64,000 nt of DNA from the NCBI GenBank assembly GCA_030407085.1, contig CM059582.1:30269001-30333000 (forward strand), in the 5' to 3' direction. Below, in pieces: positions 48,611 through 60,399 of this stretch. Both the position numbers and the translations under genes were made by a program. This DNA comes from Trichopria drosophilae. Lineage: Eukaryota; Arthropoda; Insecta; Hymenoptera; Diapriidae. Each line of letters starts with the position of its first letter. Positions within the stretch are counted from its first letter, which is position 1. The notes under the pieces were generated by a model, which was not told where the DNA came from, ran no database searches, and worked only from the letters and a program-made list of their open reading frames with translations.

Positions 48611-49800
48611 CAAAAAAGCGAATGACAAAAAGGTACGAATAATAACAAACTGTAATAACTAAACTGGATTTGCCAATATTAAGACTACCAAAAAAGAATC
48701 TGTATCACGATATCCGGCAGATTATGCACCGTTCAGCGGGATACCGAGGGATGTAAAGTATCTCTTCCACATAAAGAGAACCTACCGAAATAAGAAAGTC
48801 GCGAGTTCCCCAAGGTGCGAAGCGATGCTTTCGCCGGATAAAGTTATCCGAGAGAAAGAGAGCATGATGCCGTGGCGAATGATAAAGGGCGAGATGGGAA
48901 AAAGAAAGACTTTTGTTGGGAGGGGTAGGGAAAAGCGCCGAAAAACTTTGTCGAATCGCCTTTATCCAGGACGCCGGTAAGGTCGAGGGAGCGTAAAGTT
49001 AGAGAACTCACGACAGTCTTCATCTTTGTAGCAGCCATTGCGCTGCGGTATATACCTATACATGGAGGTGCTCGCTCTGACAAATAGCGTCGAGTGGCGC
49101 GCCATTATTTGCGCGGCGTGGTGCACGTTCAGTCATCGACTTCCGTGACGTACGGCTGTTCTCTTGGAGCTGCGGGGCAAAACGTAGCTTTCGGCCTTAA
49201 TTAACGAGCTTGCGGGGAGTTTTGCGCGCGAATCCTCAAGAATTCGGTGCGCCGCCGCCATTTCGAGTGACGTTGAAATACGAGCCCTTCTTTGCACATA
49301 TATGACCGAATAGTCGGAAAATACGTTTTCTCGCTTCCGACTTTTCAACTAATTCCGATACATAAATCTTAATATTCGAATCCGAGGCGGCCGGGCGAAC
49401 TCGAGAAGAGAGGTATTAAGCTAAATACGAAAACACGACTATCTTCCTGCCGCCGAGGGATGATTTAAATTTGATATTTTACGCTTTTTACGGGGACTTT
49501 GAGTGCTTCGAAATGGATTTCTGAAACCTGCTTAATGTACAAACTTGAACTAATTTCAGTATCCTTTCAGGAAGACACTTTGCATTTCCCGGTATCAAAA
49601 ACGCAATGAAGTGCACTGAGCACAACATCTTTATCTGTTTACCTCGTTAGCAACCAATTAAAGAAGTAAACGAAGCATCGTTTCCATCCGCATCAATCCT
49701 GAGGAAATACGCAAATCGTTTTTACGTCATCAACATTTACCACTTGTCCAAGAGCAACTGGAGGAGACTTTCAAATTTCGCTGGAACTTATTTATTTTCA
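48611..49800. other. GC/CpG-rich island (about 48.7-49.7 kb), no exon recognised
   Basis: Between about 48690 and 49720 the sequence is GC- and CpG-rich, including a GCGCGCGAA-containing stretch and GCCGCCGCCATTT near 49250. Open frames at 48844-49083 and 49133-49348 (minus) have no domain. Candidate regulatory DNA or an unrecognised noncoding exon. Confidence 0.3.
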
Positions 49801-50706
49801 AAGTAACCTCACTTCCTTTCGCAGCAACTTCTCCCTAGTTAGCGTCCTTAAAATGCACCGTGCTGAGGAATTAGTCGACGTAAAGTTTTCGTCGCTTCTA
49901 AATAGCCTCGACTTTCCGACATTACTCTACGCGGGCATTGAGTGCGCTGTATTATAGAAAGAGAACCGCTCGATACTACGAAACATTCGTAATTGAATGA
50001 AACGCGAATCCGAATGTGAGGTAGTCTAGGAAATAGGCAAAGGTCGACGATTGTTCGTAGTTGGAAAATCCATCGAATGGGTGGGAAGTCGAGGAGTGGA
50101 AAAGACAATAGGAAACTAAGAAAAGAAGAAGAGCAAAATGCTGGAGAATGAAGAAGATTCGATCGTCTTTCTAGTGAAGCGGGACGAGCGAAGGAGCAAC
50201 AATTTTCTCCTACCGCTTGTGTCCCGTGAAGTGAGGTGGGTAAGAGAGGGTTGGGTCTCCAAGTATATAGAATATAGACCAGAAAGAAAAAGGAAGGACG
50301 TGATAATTCAGAAAGGAGAGAGGGTAAGAACATAAGCGCCGGCGCGAGCTTGGATTTCATTTTTTGAAGGAAGTAGAAGGAAACATAAAAGGATGAAGGG
50401 GACAAAAAGTAAAAGTTCAACGAGAGCCAAGACGAGAAAGCGATAGACGAAAAATAAAATAAACTAAAATAGACTACGGTTATTGAGGACATAAAGGACG
50501 GAGGTGAGAATATATTGGCAAGTAACACCAGTCAAAGAAGTATGTATGAAAATTTCAGAATTTCGAACTTGCAAATAAACTTCCAACATGGTGATGTGAT
50601 GTATCAGGAAACCTTTCATAGGGTGCAATATCCCAATATTGACGTACTCATAACCCCAAAAAATGTTTCGAATTATCCAGATACGGCCGTGCAATTTAAC
50701 TAAATC
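49801..50706. other. Purine-rich (plus-strand) tract, no gene accepted
   Basis: From about 50090 to 50460 the plus strand is strongly purine-rich (GAAGAAG, GAAAGGAG, GGGTAAGAGAGGG words). The opposite strand is therefore open for long distances; the 226-codon minus frame (49848-50528) is serine-, leucine- and phenylalanine-rich, low-complexity and without domains. I treat it as a composition effect. No gene recognised. Confidence 0.35.
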
Positions 50707-50717
50707 AAACCCCATTT

Positions 50718-50950
50718 TCATTTTTTTTTTATATTATTTTACGTCGACTTTTCTGAACCCATATGGAACTAAATCGCGACGGGACCTATATTTTATGACG
50801 TTGGAATTCGAACGACCTGAGCTTTGGCGTTATTAGACACTTGTAAACAAATACAGAGGTGTCCCGATGACAGATGGCAGAGGCCGAGATCGAATCAGGA
50901 TTTTCTGATTAAGAAACCGATACTCTACCAACTGAGCCACCGCCGCTCTT
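50718..50950 (-). mobile_element. tRNA-derived SINE with A-rich tail and TSD
   Basis: On the minus strand the head (about 50950 down to 50875) reads like a tRNA. It has GGTGGCTCAGTTGGTAGAG (an A-box-like D arm), an anticodon-arm-like TTTC / TTAATCA / GAAA segment, and TGATTCGATCTCGG (a B-box-like T arm). The acceptor ends do not pair, so this is not a functional tRNA gene. A tRNA-unrelated body of about 150 bases follows, ending in an A-rich tail (seen on the plus strand as the T run at about 50719-50730). Flanking repeats AAACCCCATTT (50707-50717) and AAACCCCAATTT (50951-50962) look like the target-site duplication. SINEs are copied by LINE machinery; the partner is unknown here. It is the only copy I see. 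Confidence 0.8.
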
Positions 50951-50962
50951 AAACCCCAATTT

Positions 50963-52330
50963 GAGAATAGTTTTCACACGAGCCTGCGAACGATTAATGA
51001 ATATACGTAACGAATGAAATAAAAGCTCAAACAAACGACACTCCTTATGCACAAGCCTTCAATTTCTATACGAGTGAGAAGCTTTCGCATGTATCCTCTC
51101 GTAAACGCTCTTTCAGAAATTCTTTCTATAAAAGCATACGAAATTTTACGACTTCGCTTATACACACAGACGCTCGTGCATTCATCGCCGAGAGCTCACA
51201 TCGGAATATGCGAAGTCTCCCAAAGAGCGATGCAGCATGCAAGCGCCCTCAGGGACGATCGCTCCACGGAGCCGAGTACTAAGTTGCCTCTGGGTCGATT
51301 TTGCCATTAAAAGTTCAAAGGGGAAACTACAACACCTTTCCGCTGGAAATCCACGCTTTTTACAAGAATAATGAGGGGCACCGTTGTATATATTAAAAAT
51401 TATGTAGATGGCGTAAGTAGGCGAACGAAATAATTCGATAAAACTTTTATTCGAGGGAATGCGAAGCGACGAAAAAGCAATTAGTTTAAGAGAATAATAA
51501 ATTAGGTTACTGACGATATAGACACTCTTCAGTAATTATCTTATCATCGTAAAATGGACATACATGTAACCCGAATCCCCGCGCGTTTCATCGGAACGAC
51601 AGTCCAGTGCCGAAAATCAATATCGAATCAAGTGCGTTTTTACGCCAGAACGAAACTGGAGGTTGGGACAATATGATTGATCACCTGGCGATGATAAAAA
51701 CAGTCGGTGAGTAATCGCTCTAATTGAACGTTTTTAGTCGGGAGAACGGACCACAATCATCTTAATCGGGGCAATTCTGTCGTCTCATAATGGAGGCGCC
51801 GGTATAGACAGGTACGCCAGCTTCAAGTAACAGTGGTGCCGTTGAAAGTTCGGGAAGCAACAGAATTCGAGTATTTCGTATCGTGCGATGTAGCAACTTC
51901 CACACCTATATACTATTTCGGGGGTGTTTCGATATTCCGAGTCGTCGCACGTTCCGAATTAGCTGTTCGGCTCGACTGCACACTGGATCTATAGTCCATA
52001 GACTACGAAGCAAAATGTCGAGGGTGCAATACTCCTCGAGCAGCCCTCACGTTTTTGCCCCTTCGCCGTCTTACCATTACACACCTTAGCGAACTCCCTT
52101 TATTCCTTTTGCTCTCTTTCCGTATCTTCTTCTCCTTCTCGATTCAGCTCATTCGCTCTACGGTTCACGATCATCCACGATCTTCTAATAATTCTCCGCA
52201 GCTTTTCGATTTTTATTTCTCTTCCCTACGATTCCGAACCCTCGTAGGTATTCCACTCCGGACTTTCTCGTAACTTTGTCTTCGCCCTAAAGTCAGATTC
52301 CCCTGTAATTGTCGCTTGCTCTTATCTACA
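50963..52330. other. GC-rich then pyrimidine-rich stretch, no exon recognised
   Basis: About 51000-51310 and 51540-51980 are GC-richer. About 52080-52270 is pyrimidine-rich on the plus strand. Open frames (51047-51310, 51883-52089, 52055-52273 plus) carry no recognisable domain. A motif GGGTGTTTCGATATTCCGAG near 51924 has a partial match near 53774. Confidence 0.3.
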
Positions 52331-53190
52331 TCGTAAAATGTAACATTCTTTTGTGGTACTAATTTGTTCCTGTAATTCAGATCTTGTCCTTATGTTCCCG
52401 AAATGATTATAAATGAAGTCATTGTTAGGCAGGTGATCCATAGGGCTGAACGTGTAGGTCCTTAATGTAGCCTGATTAATTCAACTTTAATACATTAGGC
52501 TCATCAGTTACAAATGATCTGGAGACTATAATGGACTACTGTAGTTCAATTTTGTTCTATTCAGTTTCTATAATCTAAAATTGCTGTAAATTGACCAAGT
52601 GTTTATATTGCCACATAATGCGCTTTATGATTGCGTAGAAATTCTGAATGGTGGCTGAGATAATCAACGCGGAATCAATGCCGGACAATCAGGAAAGAAG
52701 CGCTTCATGTCACTAGTGTATCACCATCGTTAACCTTCTGCTTTCCACCCAGCTGATTTAGCTCTATCTCTTGCCGCTCCCCTAGATTCCATTTAGCTAT
52801 TTTCTCTCTCCTCCCTTTTGATCTTTTTCTCATTTCTTTTTCCCCATGGTTGCATTGCTATATTTGTTCTCTTCACCATTTACGTTTTCCATTTCATCCC
52901 ATATGCATTTCATCTTCTTTACCTTAGCTATGTTTGTTTCATTATATTCTAACACAAATTTCTGCTCATTAATTTCCCCCAGGCAAAACGCACGTGGTAT
53001 ATCTGGTGAAGAAGCGAGTGCACGAAATACAAAGCTCGAATATTATACATGAGTAGACGAGAAATGTGATATGATAAGAGGAAAAAGGAAGGCAAGAAAT
53101 TTAAAAAATGCACCATGTATACGTTAGAAAGAAAATCGGATGATGAAGATTCAACATGGAGACGGGATGAATAAAGGTTGATAAAGGAAG
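52331..53190. other. AT-rich and pyrimidine-rich sequence, no gene seen
   Basis: Open frames at 52846-53052 (plus) and 52949-53359 (minus, 136 codons) are low-complexity and have no domain. No gene is recognised. Confidence 0.4.
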
Positions 53191-53965
53191 GGAAGGGAAG
53201 GATTCCAAGGGCCTGACGTGAGTGAAGCTGAGGGTGTTTTGTTTCGAAACCTCGCAACGTTAATCCTTGCTCTGAATGCATGGCGATTGTTCTACCACTC
53301 GAATCGTCATAAACCATTAACACCCTCGAGCACGTATATCGTTCTCTGGGAGCCATCAAGTCTTTGCGCAGCGATGTGGGATTTCGAATGTGAGCAGCTA
53401 AATTGTGGAAGTAATAAAATTGTACGCTGAATTCGGGAAGTCAATTAACCCGTTTATGCATTTTACCTCTTTTCGTCATACATTTCTGCTTCTATATACA
53501 ATTATCCAATCGTGATAACAACGGCGTTTTCAATTTCGCCTCTGAATGTTAAAAATAACGTAAAGCGATTGGGATATCTTTTATAGTTTCTCAAATGCTG
53601 ACGTACTGAGTTCAAGACGGTCTGAATAATGAAAATGCGTGTTTTGAGCACCGCACGGACGTGAGTGATTCGCTGGAAATAGCGAATCGAATTCATATTT
53701 TACAATTTGCAGCCTGAGGAAAAGAAAGAAATATTCTGTATACGACACTCGAAACAGGTGTCAGAACCTACTGGGGTGTTGTTTCAATATTCCGACGCGG
53801 CGCACTTGGAAACTCCGTGCGAGACTTACACCCACCGCGGCAAATCTGGCAACCGAAGTCTTGCAGCACCGTAAATCTACCACGCCACCACGGGGGGAAA
53901 TACAGGTCGGTAGAACGATCCTTCAACCGGCCGCTAAATGAGCAATGCAAGCCGCACAGACATTA
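53191..53965. other. Mixed and GC-rich patches, no exon recognised
   Basis: GC-richer patches at about 53200-53400 and 53755-53950 hold overlapping frames on both strands with no domain. The second contains GTTTCAATATTCCGACG, partly matching 51928-51945. Confidence 0.3.
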
Positions 53966-55370
53966 GGTAGCGTAAAAGAAAACATTAAATTTGTTAGTCC
54001 ATAATTGTTTGTTTCATTGTAGTGTTTTATTTAATACTGCTGTTGTACGAAAGCAAACTTTTGTTCATTTTATATCGTTTTTAGTCATAATTTTTAATTA
54101 ATTTGGTTCCACAGAAAGTGCAGTTAACTATATAAACAATTGTTGCATGCGCGGAAAATATGTCTGATCGAACTGTCTCGTACTACTGTGCAGTATTATT
54201 GCACCTCAGTAAAGGCTTCTCTGCATTATGCGTCTGTGCATCCGATGTCACAAAAAAATGGACTCAGTGCATAGTTTAATCGATCGTGCAATATGACTTT
54301 CCTCCACGAAATTCCATTGAAAAACATAATTATCATTAAAAAATACTATTAAAGACTTAATATTTATTGACCAAATTTCTAAAAATTATTTGTAATTTTT
54401 AAACTTAACAACACACAATAATTGAACCAATATTTAAAAAGTTAATAAAACGTCAATAAAGAAAGTGATGGACGATACCCACTTTAAACAATCGGACATG
54501 AGAAAAAGAATAGAAAAGTGCATTATGGATCATCTTCGAAAGTGATCTATCATTCGTTTTTATTAAATCATTCGTCTATTGTTATAACTACGTGTTGGTC
54601 AAACGATGAGTTCATCATGTCGAATTGTCTAAGAAACGTTCTTGGCGTAACTCGCCATATTCCGGGATACGCTTCGGTGCCAAGGAAGGTTTTCGAGTAC
54701 GCAATTACTGAAAGTGATGAACGAGAGCTGAACTGCTTCATCAAATGGTCACTGATGCGCAATGGAATTTAATGTTCTGAATGGCGAGAAAATTATCGGA
54801 ATCTGATAACTATTAATTATTCTATGTCTTTTAGCTGAAATTTAAAATATTATTAATAATTTTGAGTTTGTAGTGATAAGTGATTAATCTCTGAGGAAGA
54901 AAATAAGACAATGTATTCTTTTTTTTTAATCATATGGTAATTATTAAATATAATGCTTATTAAACATTTAGAAAAATAATAGAAAAATGCTTCGTCTAAC
55001 ATCATTGATGTTTGTAAATGGAATTCGAACAAAAACATAAAATTATGTCTGGCCATGACTGAAATCTCGTCTTCTCCCATATATTGTTCTAATAATAAAA
55101 AGACTGTCAGTTGGACTTTCATAATCGCCTATAAAATGTTAAATTTCATTACTTAAAGCTTATTAGAAATGCTGAATATTGAAATAAATATTGCCAACAT
55201 ACTGAAAAGAAAAGTTTTATGCATATGACATAGTGGAGACTTCAAACTTAAATGAAAGGGTGTCTATCGTAAAACAAAATTAATAGATCAATATATATTC
55301 AATAAAAATATAACATTTAATTATTATTACAAAAGTTATATGAACTTTCGCCACGCTAGACATCTGCTCC
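53966..55370. other. AT-rich sequence; one small frame of balanced composition
   Basis: Mostly AT-rich. The plus-strand frame at 54518-54772 (84 codons) has more balanced codon use in its second half (block VTRHIPGYASVPRKVFEYA), but a minus frame overlaps it. I recognise no domain, and neither start context nor splice sites support it. I do not call a gene. Confidence 0.35.
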
Positions 55371-56180
55371 GCATTTAAAAGAGCTTGAAACTATTGAAGT
55401 TCAGCGAGCGCGATCCTCTCTTCTTTCCTGTGAAGAAAAGTTGCGACGAAATTTGCAAGAGCTAAGGGCCCTCGGTCTTTTTTCGCAAGAAGTAGAGGTT
55501 ATAAGACTTACACGGAAAATCCGATCGCGTGACGCGACGCGATTTGCCGAAAGTCCCTTGGGAGAATCACTTCTGCCTTTTCTACAGGATAAACGTCGAG
55601 GATAAAGCGAGGTACTTGACGCTTCGCAAAACTCTTCGCTAATTACTGGAAAGAGAAAAATAGAGAGAGATTGCGTGTATGATGTAACGTAGGGTTGGGA
55701 GCAAGTGAGTAATAGAAAAAGTATAAGAGCGGAACGAAGGGTAGCTTGGGAAAAAGATACAAGGCGAGTGTGGTGGGCTCTTTGGTGCGAAAGAGTGTTT
55801 ACCTGTCGTTGTTCGGCCCTCGATTCTTGCACCCTCATCTACGTCCTCACAAACGTGGAGGGTTCGCAGTACGCCCACTCGACCCGCGAGCTTTTCTCAT
55901 TTCCTCACGGGTATATGCCAAAAAGCACGAAAGCACGAGACATGAGTACCGACGGAAAAGATGCGAAGTGACGAGAGACAAAGCGAGGGAAGTTCCTGAG
56001 TGCCCTTGATCCCTTCGATATTCCATCGAGTGGCAAAGTATTTGTGATGTCTTGCGATATTGCCTCCTGGCATATTAAAATGATATATTTTACACTTCAG
56101 TTAAGGAGATGTCAAAGTCGACAAGATTCCTGCTCGGGAACCTTCGGAGGAGAACCTAATAGAGAGCATTTTTTAAAATC
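55371..56180. other. GC/CpG-rich island, no exon recognised
   Basis: CpG-rich, with overlapping frames on both strands: 55401-55838 minus, 145 codons; 55639-55878 minus; 55705-55971 and 55746-56009 plus. Multi-frame openness on both strands and lack of domains argue against coding. Candidate regulatory DNA only. Confidence 0.3.
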
Positions 56181-56479
56181 TCACATTCAAAATGTTACAA
56201 AAATTGTTACTATATTACTCTTTCATAATTTACCGTAAATAATTTTCACCCTAGTGGTTAAACCAATAGTATAATAATGAGGTACCATTAACACCTACTA
56301 GCATACTCTTTTTCCATGTTGACAAAAGTAGACGATAATTTGAATTGTGAAAGATAGGTCAGTGATGGTTCGTCAAGAAGTTTAGAAGATTGTCTTCTTA
56401 GTTGAATTCAATGTCTTACAATGGTAATACAATCATGTTTCTAAGGAGTAACCAACAGCCTCTATAGCGCTTATATTAC
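56181..56479. other. AT-rich sequence, no gene seen
   Basis: Nothing recognisable before the TAGTAAC array. Confidence 0.4.
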
Positions 56480-56985
56480 AGTTGTATCTGTAACTACTTA
56501 GATTACTACGTTTTGGTACGCACATTGAGTTAAGTAGTAACCGCCGATGTTTTTTTTTTGTGGTAGGTAAGGATTACTATAATACTTAGATTATAGCAGT
56601 TTGCTATTTGTAAATCTAAATAGTAATAATTTGTACCTACTATGAAAAAGGACGATGATGTCTGTTACTACTTAGATGAGTGCATAACACAATATATTAT
56701 CAGTCTTCACCGCCTTCCAAGAAAGCAGTGTTACTACTTAGCTTCATTCATAGTCAAATGTAGTAACCAACTACTTGTCCATACCCACTGCGATGTAAAC
56801 ATTGTGTGGACTGTTACTGCGTAGAATACATAGTAATCATCATAATGATATATACACGAATATCCTGCACCTATTTTGAATAAAATACTGTTACTACTTA
56901 ACATCACGCATAGTAAAATGCAGTAAACAAGTATTTATATTACCCTTGATACAAAATACGATGAGGACTGTTACTACTTAAAATA
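56480..56985. repeat. Array of CTGTTACTACTTAG / CTAAGTAGTAACAG motifs
   Basis: About ten full or partial copies of the motif occur in 500 bases, in both orientations. Copies in the ACTACTTA orientation lie near 56490, 56580, 56665, 56731, 56812, 56890 and 56973. Copies in the TAGTAA orientation lie near 56534, 56615, 56760 and 56915. Several are followed by TGCA or GTCC-type words, as in the single hairpins elsewhere. The spacing is irregular (roughly 60-90 bases). The 60-codon frame at 56642-56824 is a by-product. Confidence 0.65.
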
Positions 56986-57340
56986 ATATATTTTACAGTG
57001 CAGAGAGCAGGACCACGACAATCACTTAAACTTTCGCACGCGCTAAAACGTCATATTTACTAATAGGTTTACATAATAAATATTCTAGTCAATTTCTTTA
57101 AACCAGTGAAAATATAATTTGAAACCCAGAAGATTTCCGACGAAAAGCAAAGGATTTTAATACAATTTGTGAACCTCGATTCACAAATAAGTCTTTAAAA
57201 ACTAATTTCAAATTATTGAGGTTTCTCGGCAATTCTTTTTGTATACACAATACTTGAACTAGAGACAACGGTGGAAACGTCAAATGAAGAGAAAAACAGA
57301 ATTACATCTATTGTTAAATCATTACACAGCACTAACAACG
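56986..57340. other. AT-rich sequence, no gene seen
   Basis: No recognisable feature apart from a chance minus frame (57098-57283). Confidence 0.4.
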
Positions 57341-58385
57341 TGAAAGTAGGCACACAACGCTCTAAAGGCAAGCGTGGAGAACGTAGAGAAGAAGAGAATC
57401 AGAATTAGACGAGGAGTAATAGTGGAGAAGGCGATGGAGAGGAGTTGGCGAAGTGCGACGAGTGCGGTAGAGGAATTTCTGCCACTCCGAAGGTCGAGAG
57501 GGACAGTCGAAGGGGCAACATTGAGATAGGATGATGGGAACTCGGCGAAGACAAACTGAGAAAGAAAAGCGATGGAGTTGAATGTGTGTGAGAGAGAAAA
57601 GGACAGAGGGGAAAGACAGCGTGATAGGTAGATTGAGAAAGAGAAAGGGAGATGACAGGAGTGACAGAAGGAGGGAAATGCAGCACAGCTTCGGTTTGTT
57701 ACTCAGGTAACAACCGGCGACCTAACGTTAAACTTGTGTGCGAATATGTACGTGTAGTCGTGTGGAGAGAAGAAGGACACATAGGGAGAATCAAAGAGAA
57801 GAGCGACTCGTCGCATTGCGGCTAGCAGCCGGACAATGCCACACTAGCCCGGGTAACTACCCTATAGAATTGGTACTGTGGTCTCTTACAGCATTGCCCC
57901 GCGGAACAGGACTGCTTTTGCCGTAGCATCTCGCACTCTGGGCTAGCTATTACTATCTTGTCGCGCACCTATGTCAGTGCTTGAGCTTGTTTTAACGATC
58001 GTGTCGTCTCGTGTCCGCAGCAGTCGAAGGCCGTTGTGAGACCCCCGTCGATGTAAAAGGCTTAAGTGACCCAACCGTGCGGTAATTGGTCCTTCTCGCT
58101 AATGATTCTCCGTCAGAGACGCCGGTATGTGCGGACACGTACATATACGTTTTTCCGCCTTTGGACGACGCCATTATTATTCAGGCTGCGCAGCTTGTGT
58201 GTTTTTTACTACTATCTCGGATGCGAAGAGTTGTTTACCGTCCAGAGACATTCGGGTGTCCGAGAGACAATTTTCATCGACTTTATTTATTGGTCCAATA
58301 TAAATTACCCTGGCACTTACCTCAGGTATTTCTAGCTCATCCTAGCTTTTGTGTTCCTTATGTGTGTTGGACTTTGAGAATACTG
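57341..58385. other. Purine-rich tract followed by a GC/CpG-rich island
   Basis: About 57370-57670 is a purine-rich plus strand with many GAGAG and GGAGA words (possible GAGA-factor sites). About 57700-58230 is GC- and CpG-rich. A consensus-like acceptor (GTGTCCGCAG) ends near 58020, but no long frame follows. Open frames (57405-57686 minus; 57738-57926, 58066-58335 and 58086-58391 plus) have no recognisable domain. The layout would suit a promoter plus noncoding first exon, but this is speculation from composition. Confidence 0.3.
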
Positions 58386-58985
58386 CGATAATGAAAAAAG
58401 TCAACTTTCAAAAAATTCGAATGGAGAAATCACTCCGATATTATTAATAATAAATTTTGTGTGTTTTCCACAGGTAATACGTCTTTTAATCGCGTAACAC
58501 TTCCTGCGAAGAATGCGACTTTCAAGCTGGACGATTTGTGAAGTTTCTTACGGGAGACCGTATTTCACATTTTAAATTTATGGAGGAATTTTTAACTCTG
58601 AGGCGAACAGCGTTTTGCGCCATGTAATGCCACTTTCTTGGAGACAGTTTATGTCGATAAGTTGGCTTGAAAGTTTATAACATGTGAAAGTTAGCGACGT
58701 TGCGACAATCTCATTAAATCTATTATTGAAGTTTTGTTTTCTGAAGTAGAGTACGTGGTGTTGTTTTATTGAACATTTACAATGAGAATCGGTTTTCTTA
58801 ATACTGAGTGATTTAATTTACATGGTTTTCTCGAAACTTCGTGTTTAATAGTATATTAATAAATTGGAAATATCGGATTTGAAATATGATGTACACTGGT
58901 TTAGAAAAATGGTTAAGGATAGTTTTCTCCAAAAGCTTGTATTTATTGAGGGTTTGAGTCACAACGAATCTGTGCCATTTATCGA
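58386..58985. other. AT-rich sequence, no gene seen
   Basis: No recognisable gene or repeat. The frame at 58864-59058 runs into the LINE insertion and is not a gene. Confidence 0.45.
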
Positions 58986-59162
58986 ACGGTTTAACAACAC
59001 CTTGTATGTATGTATGTATTTATTGAATGCCTGCACACCAAGTGTGAATATATTTTGACTTCCGTACTTTCCTCTACATTTTTTTATTACTCTGTATCTA
59101 TTCTTACATTTACATTAACATTTTGAAAATCTAAAACCATAACTTTACTTCCATACGTTTTA

Positions 59163-59164
<2 letters not shown>

Positions 59165-59204
<40 letters not shown>
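59165..59204. repeat. (TC)20 microsatellite
   Basis: About 20 uninterrupted TC dinucleotides lie inside the LINE remnant. On the coding strand they read as GA repeats, extending the reading frame as alternating E and R. Confidence 0.95.
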
Positions 59205-59207
<3 letters not shown>

Positions 59208-60399
59208 TCTCACTCTTTCAACCATTTCCACCCATTCATAACCTCTTCCATCCTCATTTAAAACTTGCATACCCCTTCCTACTGTCTCATGTATGCACTC
59301 ACATTCTTCCTCCGGATGTTTCATCACTTCCCTACTATTTTTACATATCCTGCATGCTCTTTCTCCTTCACTTGCCTAGTATCTATGCCTCTTTACCTCA
59401 CTACCGCAAGTCCATCCCGCTATCCTATGTAGTCTCCTTCCCTCTTTTCTTTTACTCCTTCTTACATACTCCGGTATTCCTATAACCCTAATATATTCGG
59501 GGCAAGATTTTGACCTTCTAACTTTTCTCCTCTCTCTTGCTCATCCACGTCTATGTATTTCTCTCTTAGGATGTCCCATTTACTTTCACCCAATTCATTT
59601 AATACTACCTCGCTGTATCCCCCTCTCCACATATAATCCCTTCTTTCTCCCATTCACTCATCCTTGTTTCTCTCTCGTTTTTCTTTTCTCTTTAATACAT
59701 TTTATTCCAATCTCCCCACCTTTTCCCTTCTCTATCTTTTTCTCGTATCTTCCCGCTCGCCAACCCATCTCCACCCTTAGTTTATTCCTTTTCAATTCTT
59801 CCCTCACTATATATCCTGGTGTCATTTTTTCAACACCCATTTCAAATACCTCTCTTGCAACTCTTCTACTTCTTTCCACTCTTTATACCCCCAAATTTCT
59901 AGCCCGTACATCAGCACTCCTTTCACTATACCATCAAAAAGCCTTAGTCTCCATTTTATATCTCCCTTAAATTTTCTTTCCCCATAACTGCATGCCCATC
60001 CCATTACCACTCTCGCCTTTCTTACTCTCTCACTCACTTGTTGTTTTTCTCTTCCATACGTTGATAATCACCAAAGATATCTATATTCCTTCACTTCTTC
60101 CAGTCTTTTTTCCTCCCACCACCAGAATCTCTCTTTATCCCTACCTCCTTTATTTCTAAAAACCATTATTTTTTACTTTTTAACACTCACTTCCAACTTT
60201 TCCTTCTCTAATTATACTTTCATTCTTCTTATCTTATTATTATCATATATCTCACCCTTTCTTCATCTTCCGCGACCAACACTACGTCATCTGGATATTC
60301 AATTGACCATATCTTATCCTTCCTTACTCTAAACCCCCCCCCCCCCTACTATTTTTCATCTCATCCTCTATATCCGCCAAATATATATTAAATAATATT
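59165..60399 (-). pseudogene. Reverse transcriptase C-terminal remnant of a non-LTR retrotransposon
   Basis: On the minus strand, frames interrupted by stops and shifts encode in order: PILFNIYLADIEDEM (RT motif before the active site); a frame shift at a G-homopolymer (60330s-60340s); IEYPDDVVLVAEDEE, the YxDD active-site region with P in place of the usual A; then SERVRKARVVMGW, LMYGLEIWG and ELQERYLKWVL, and after another shift TPGYIVREELKRNKLRVEMG. The end has a zinc knuckle C-x2-C-x8-H-x4-C (ACRICK ... H ... C) near 59300-59400. These blocks follow the order known from insect non-LTR elements. At least four in-frame stops and two frame shifts make it inactive. The clade within the LINEs cannot be fixed from memory. 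Confidence 0.88.

Noticed and set aside
49848..50528. Longest ORF in the window (226 codons, minus strand)
   Set aside because: Serine/leucine/phenylalanine-rich, low complexity, lying opposite a purine-rich tract that removes stops on that strand. No domain and no splice or start support.
50875..50950. Functional tRNA gene on the minus strand
   Set aside because: A- and B-box-like blocks are present but the acceptor ends do not pair and the T stem is imperfect. The attached body, A-rich tail and duplication make it a SINE head.
53445..53465. Another piggyBac-type end (TTAACCCGTTTATGCA)
   Set aside because: Looks like the ends elsewhere for about 10 bases but has no partner end or arm nearby; could be chance.
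54518..54772. 84-codon plus-strand ORF as a gene
   Set aside because: Second half has balanced codon use, but a minus-strand frame overlaps it, there is no domain, and no start or splice evidence.
55401..55838. 145-codon minus-strand ORF
   Set aside because: It overlaps two plus-strand ORFs in different frames in a CpG-rich island; simultaneous openness on both strands points to composition. No domain recognised.
56642..56824. 60-codon ORF within the TAGTAAC array
   Set aside because: Its repeated YYL-type residues come from the repeated ACTACTTAG words; not a gene.
57405..57686. 93-codon minus-strand ORF rich in S, L and P
   Set aside because: Direct by-product of the purine-rich tract on the plus strand.
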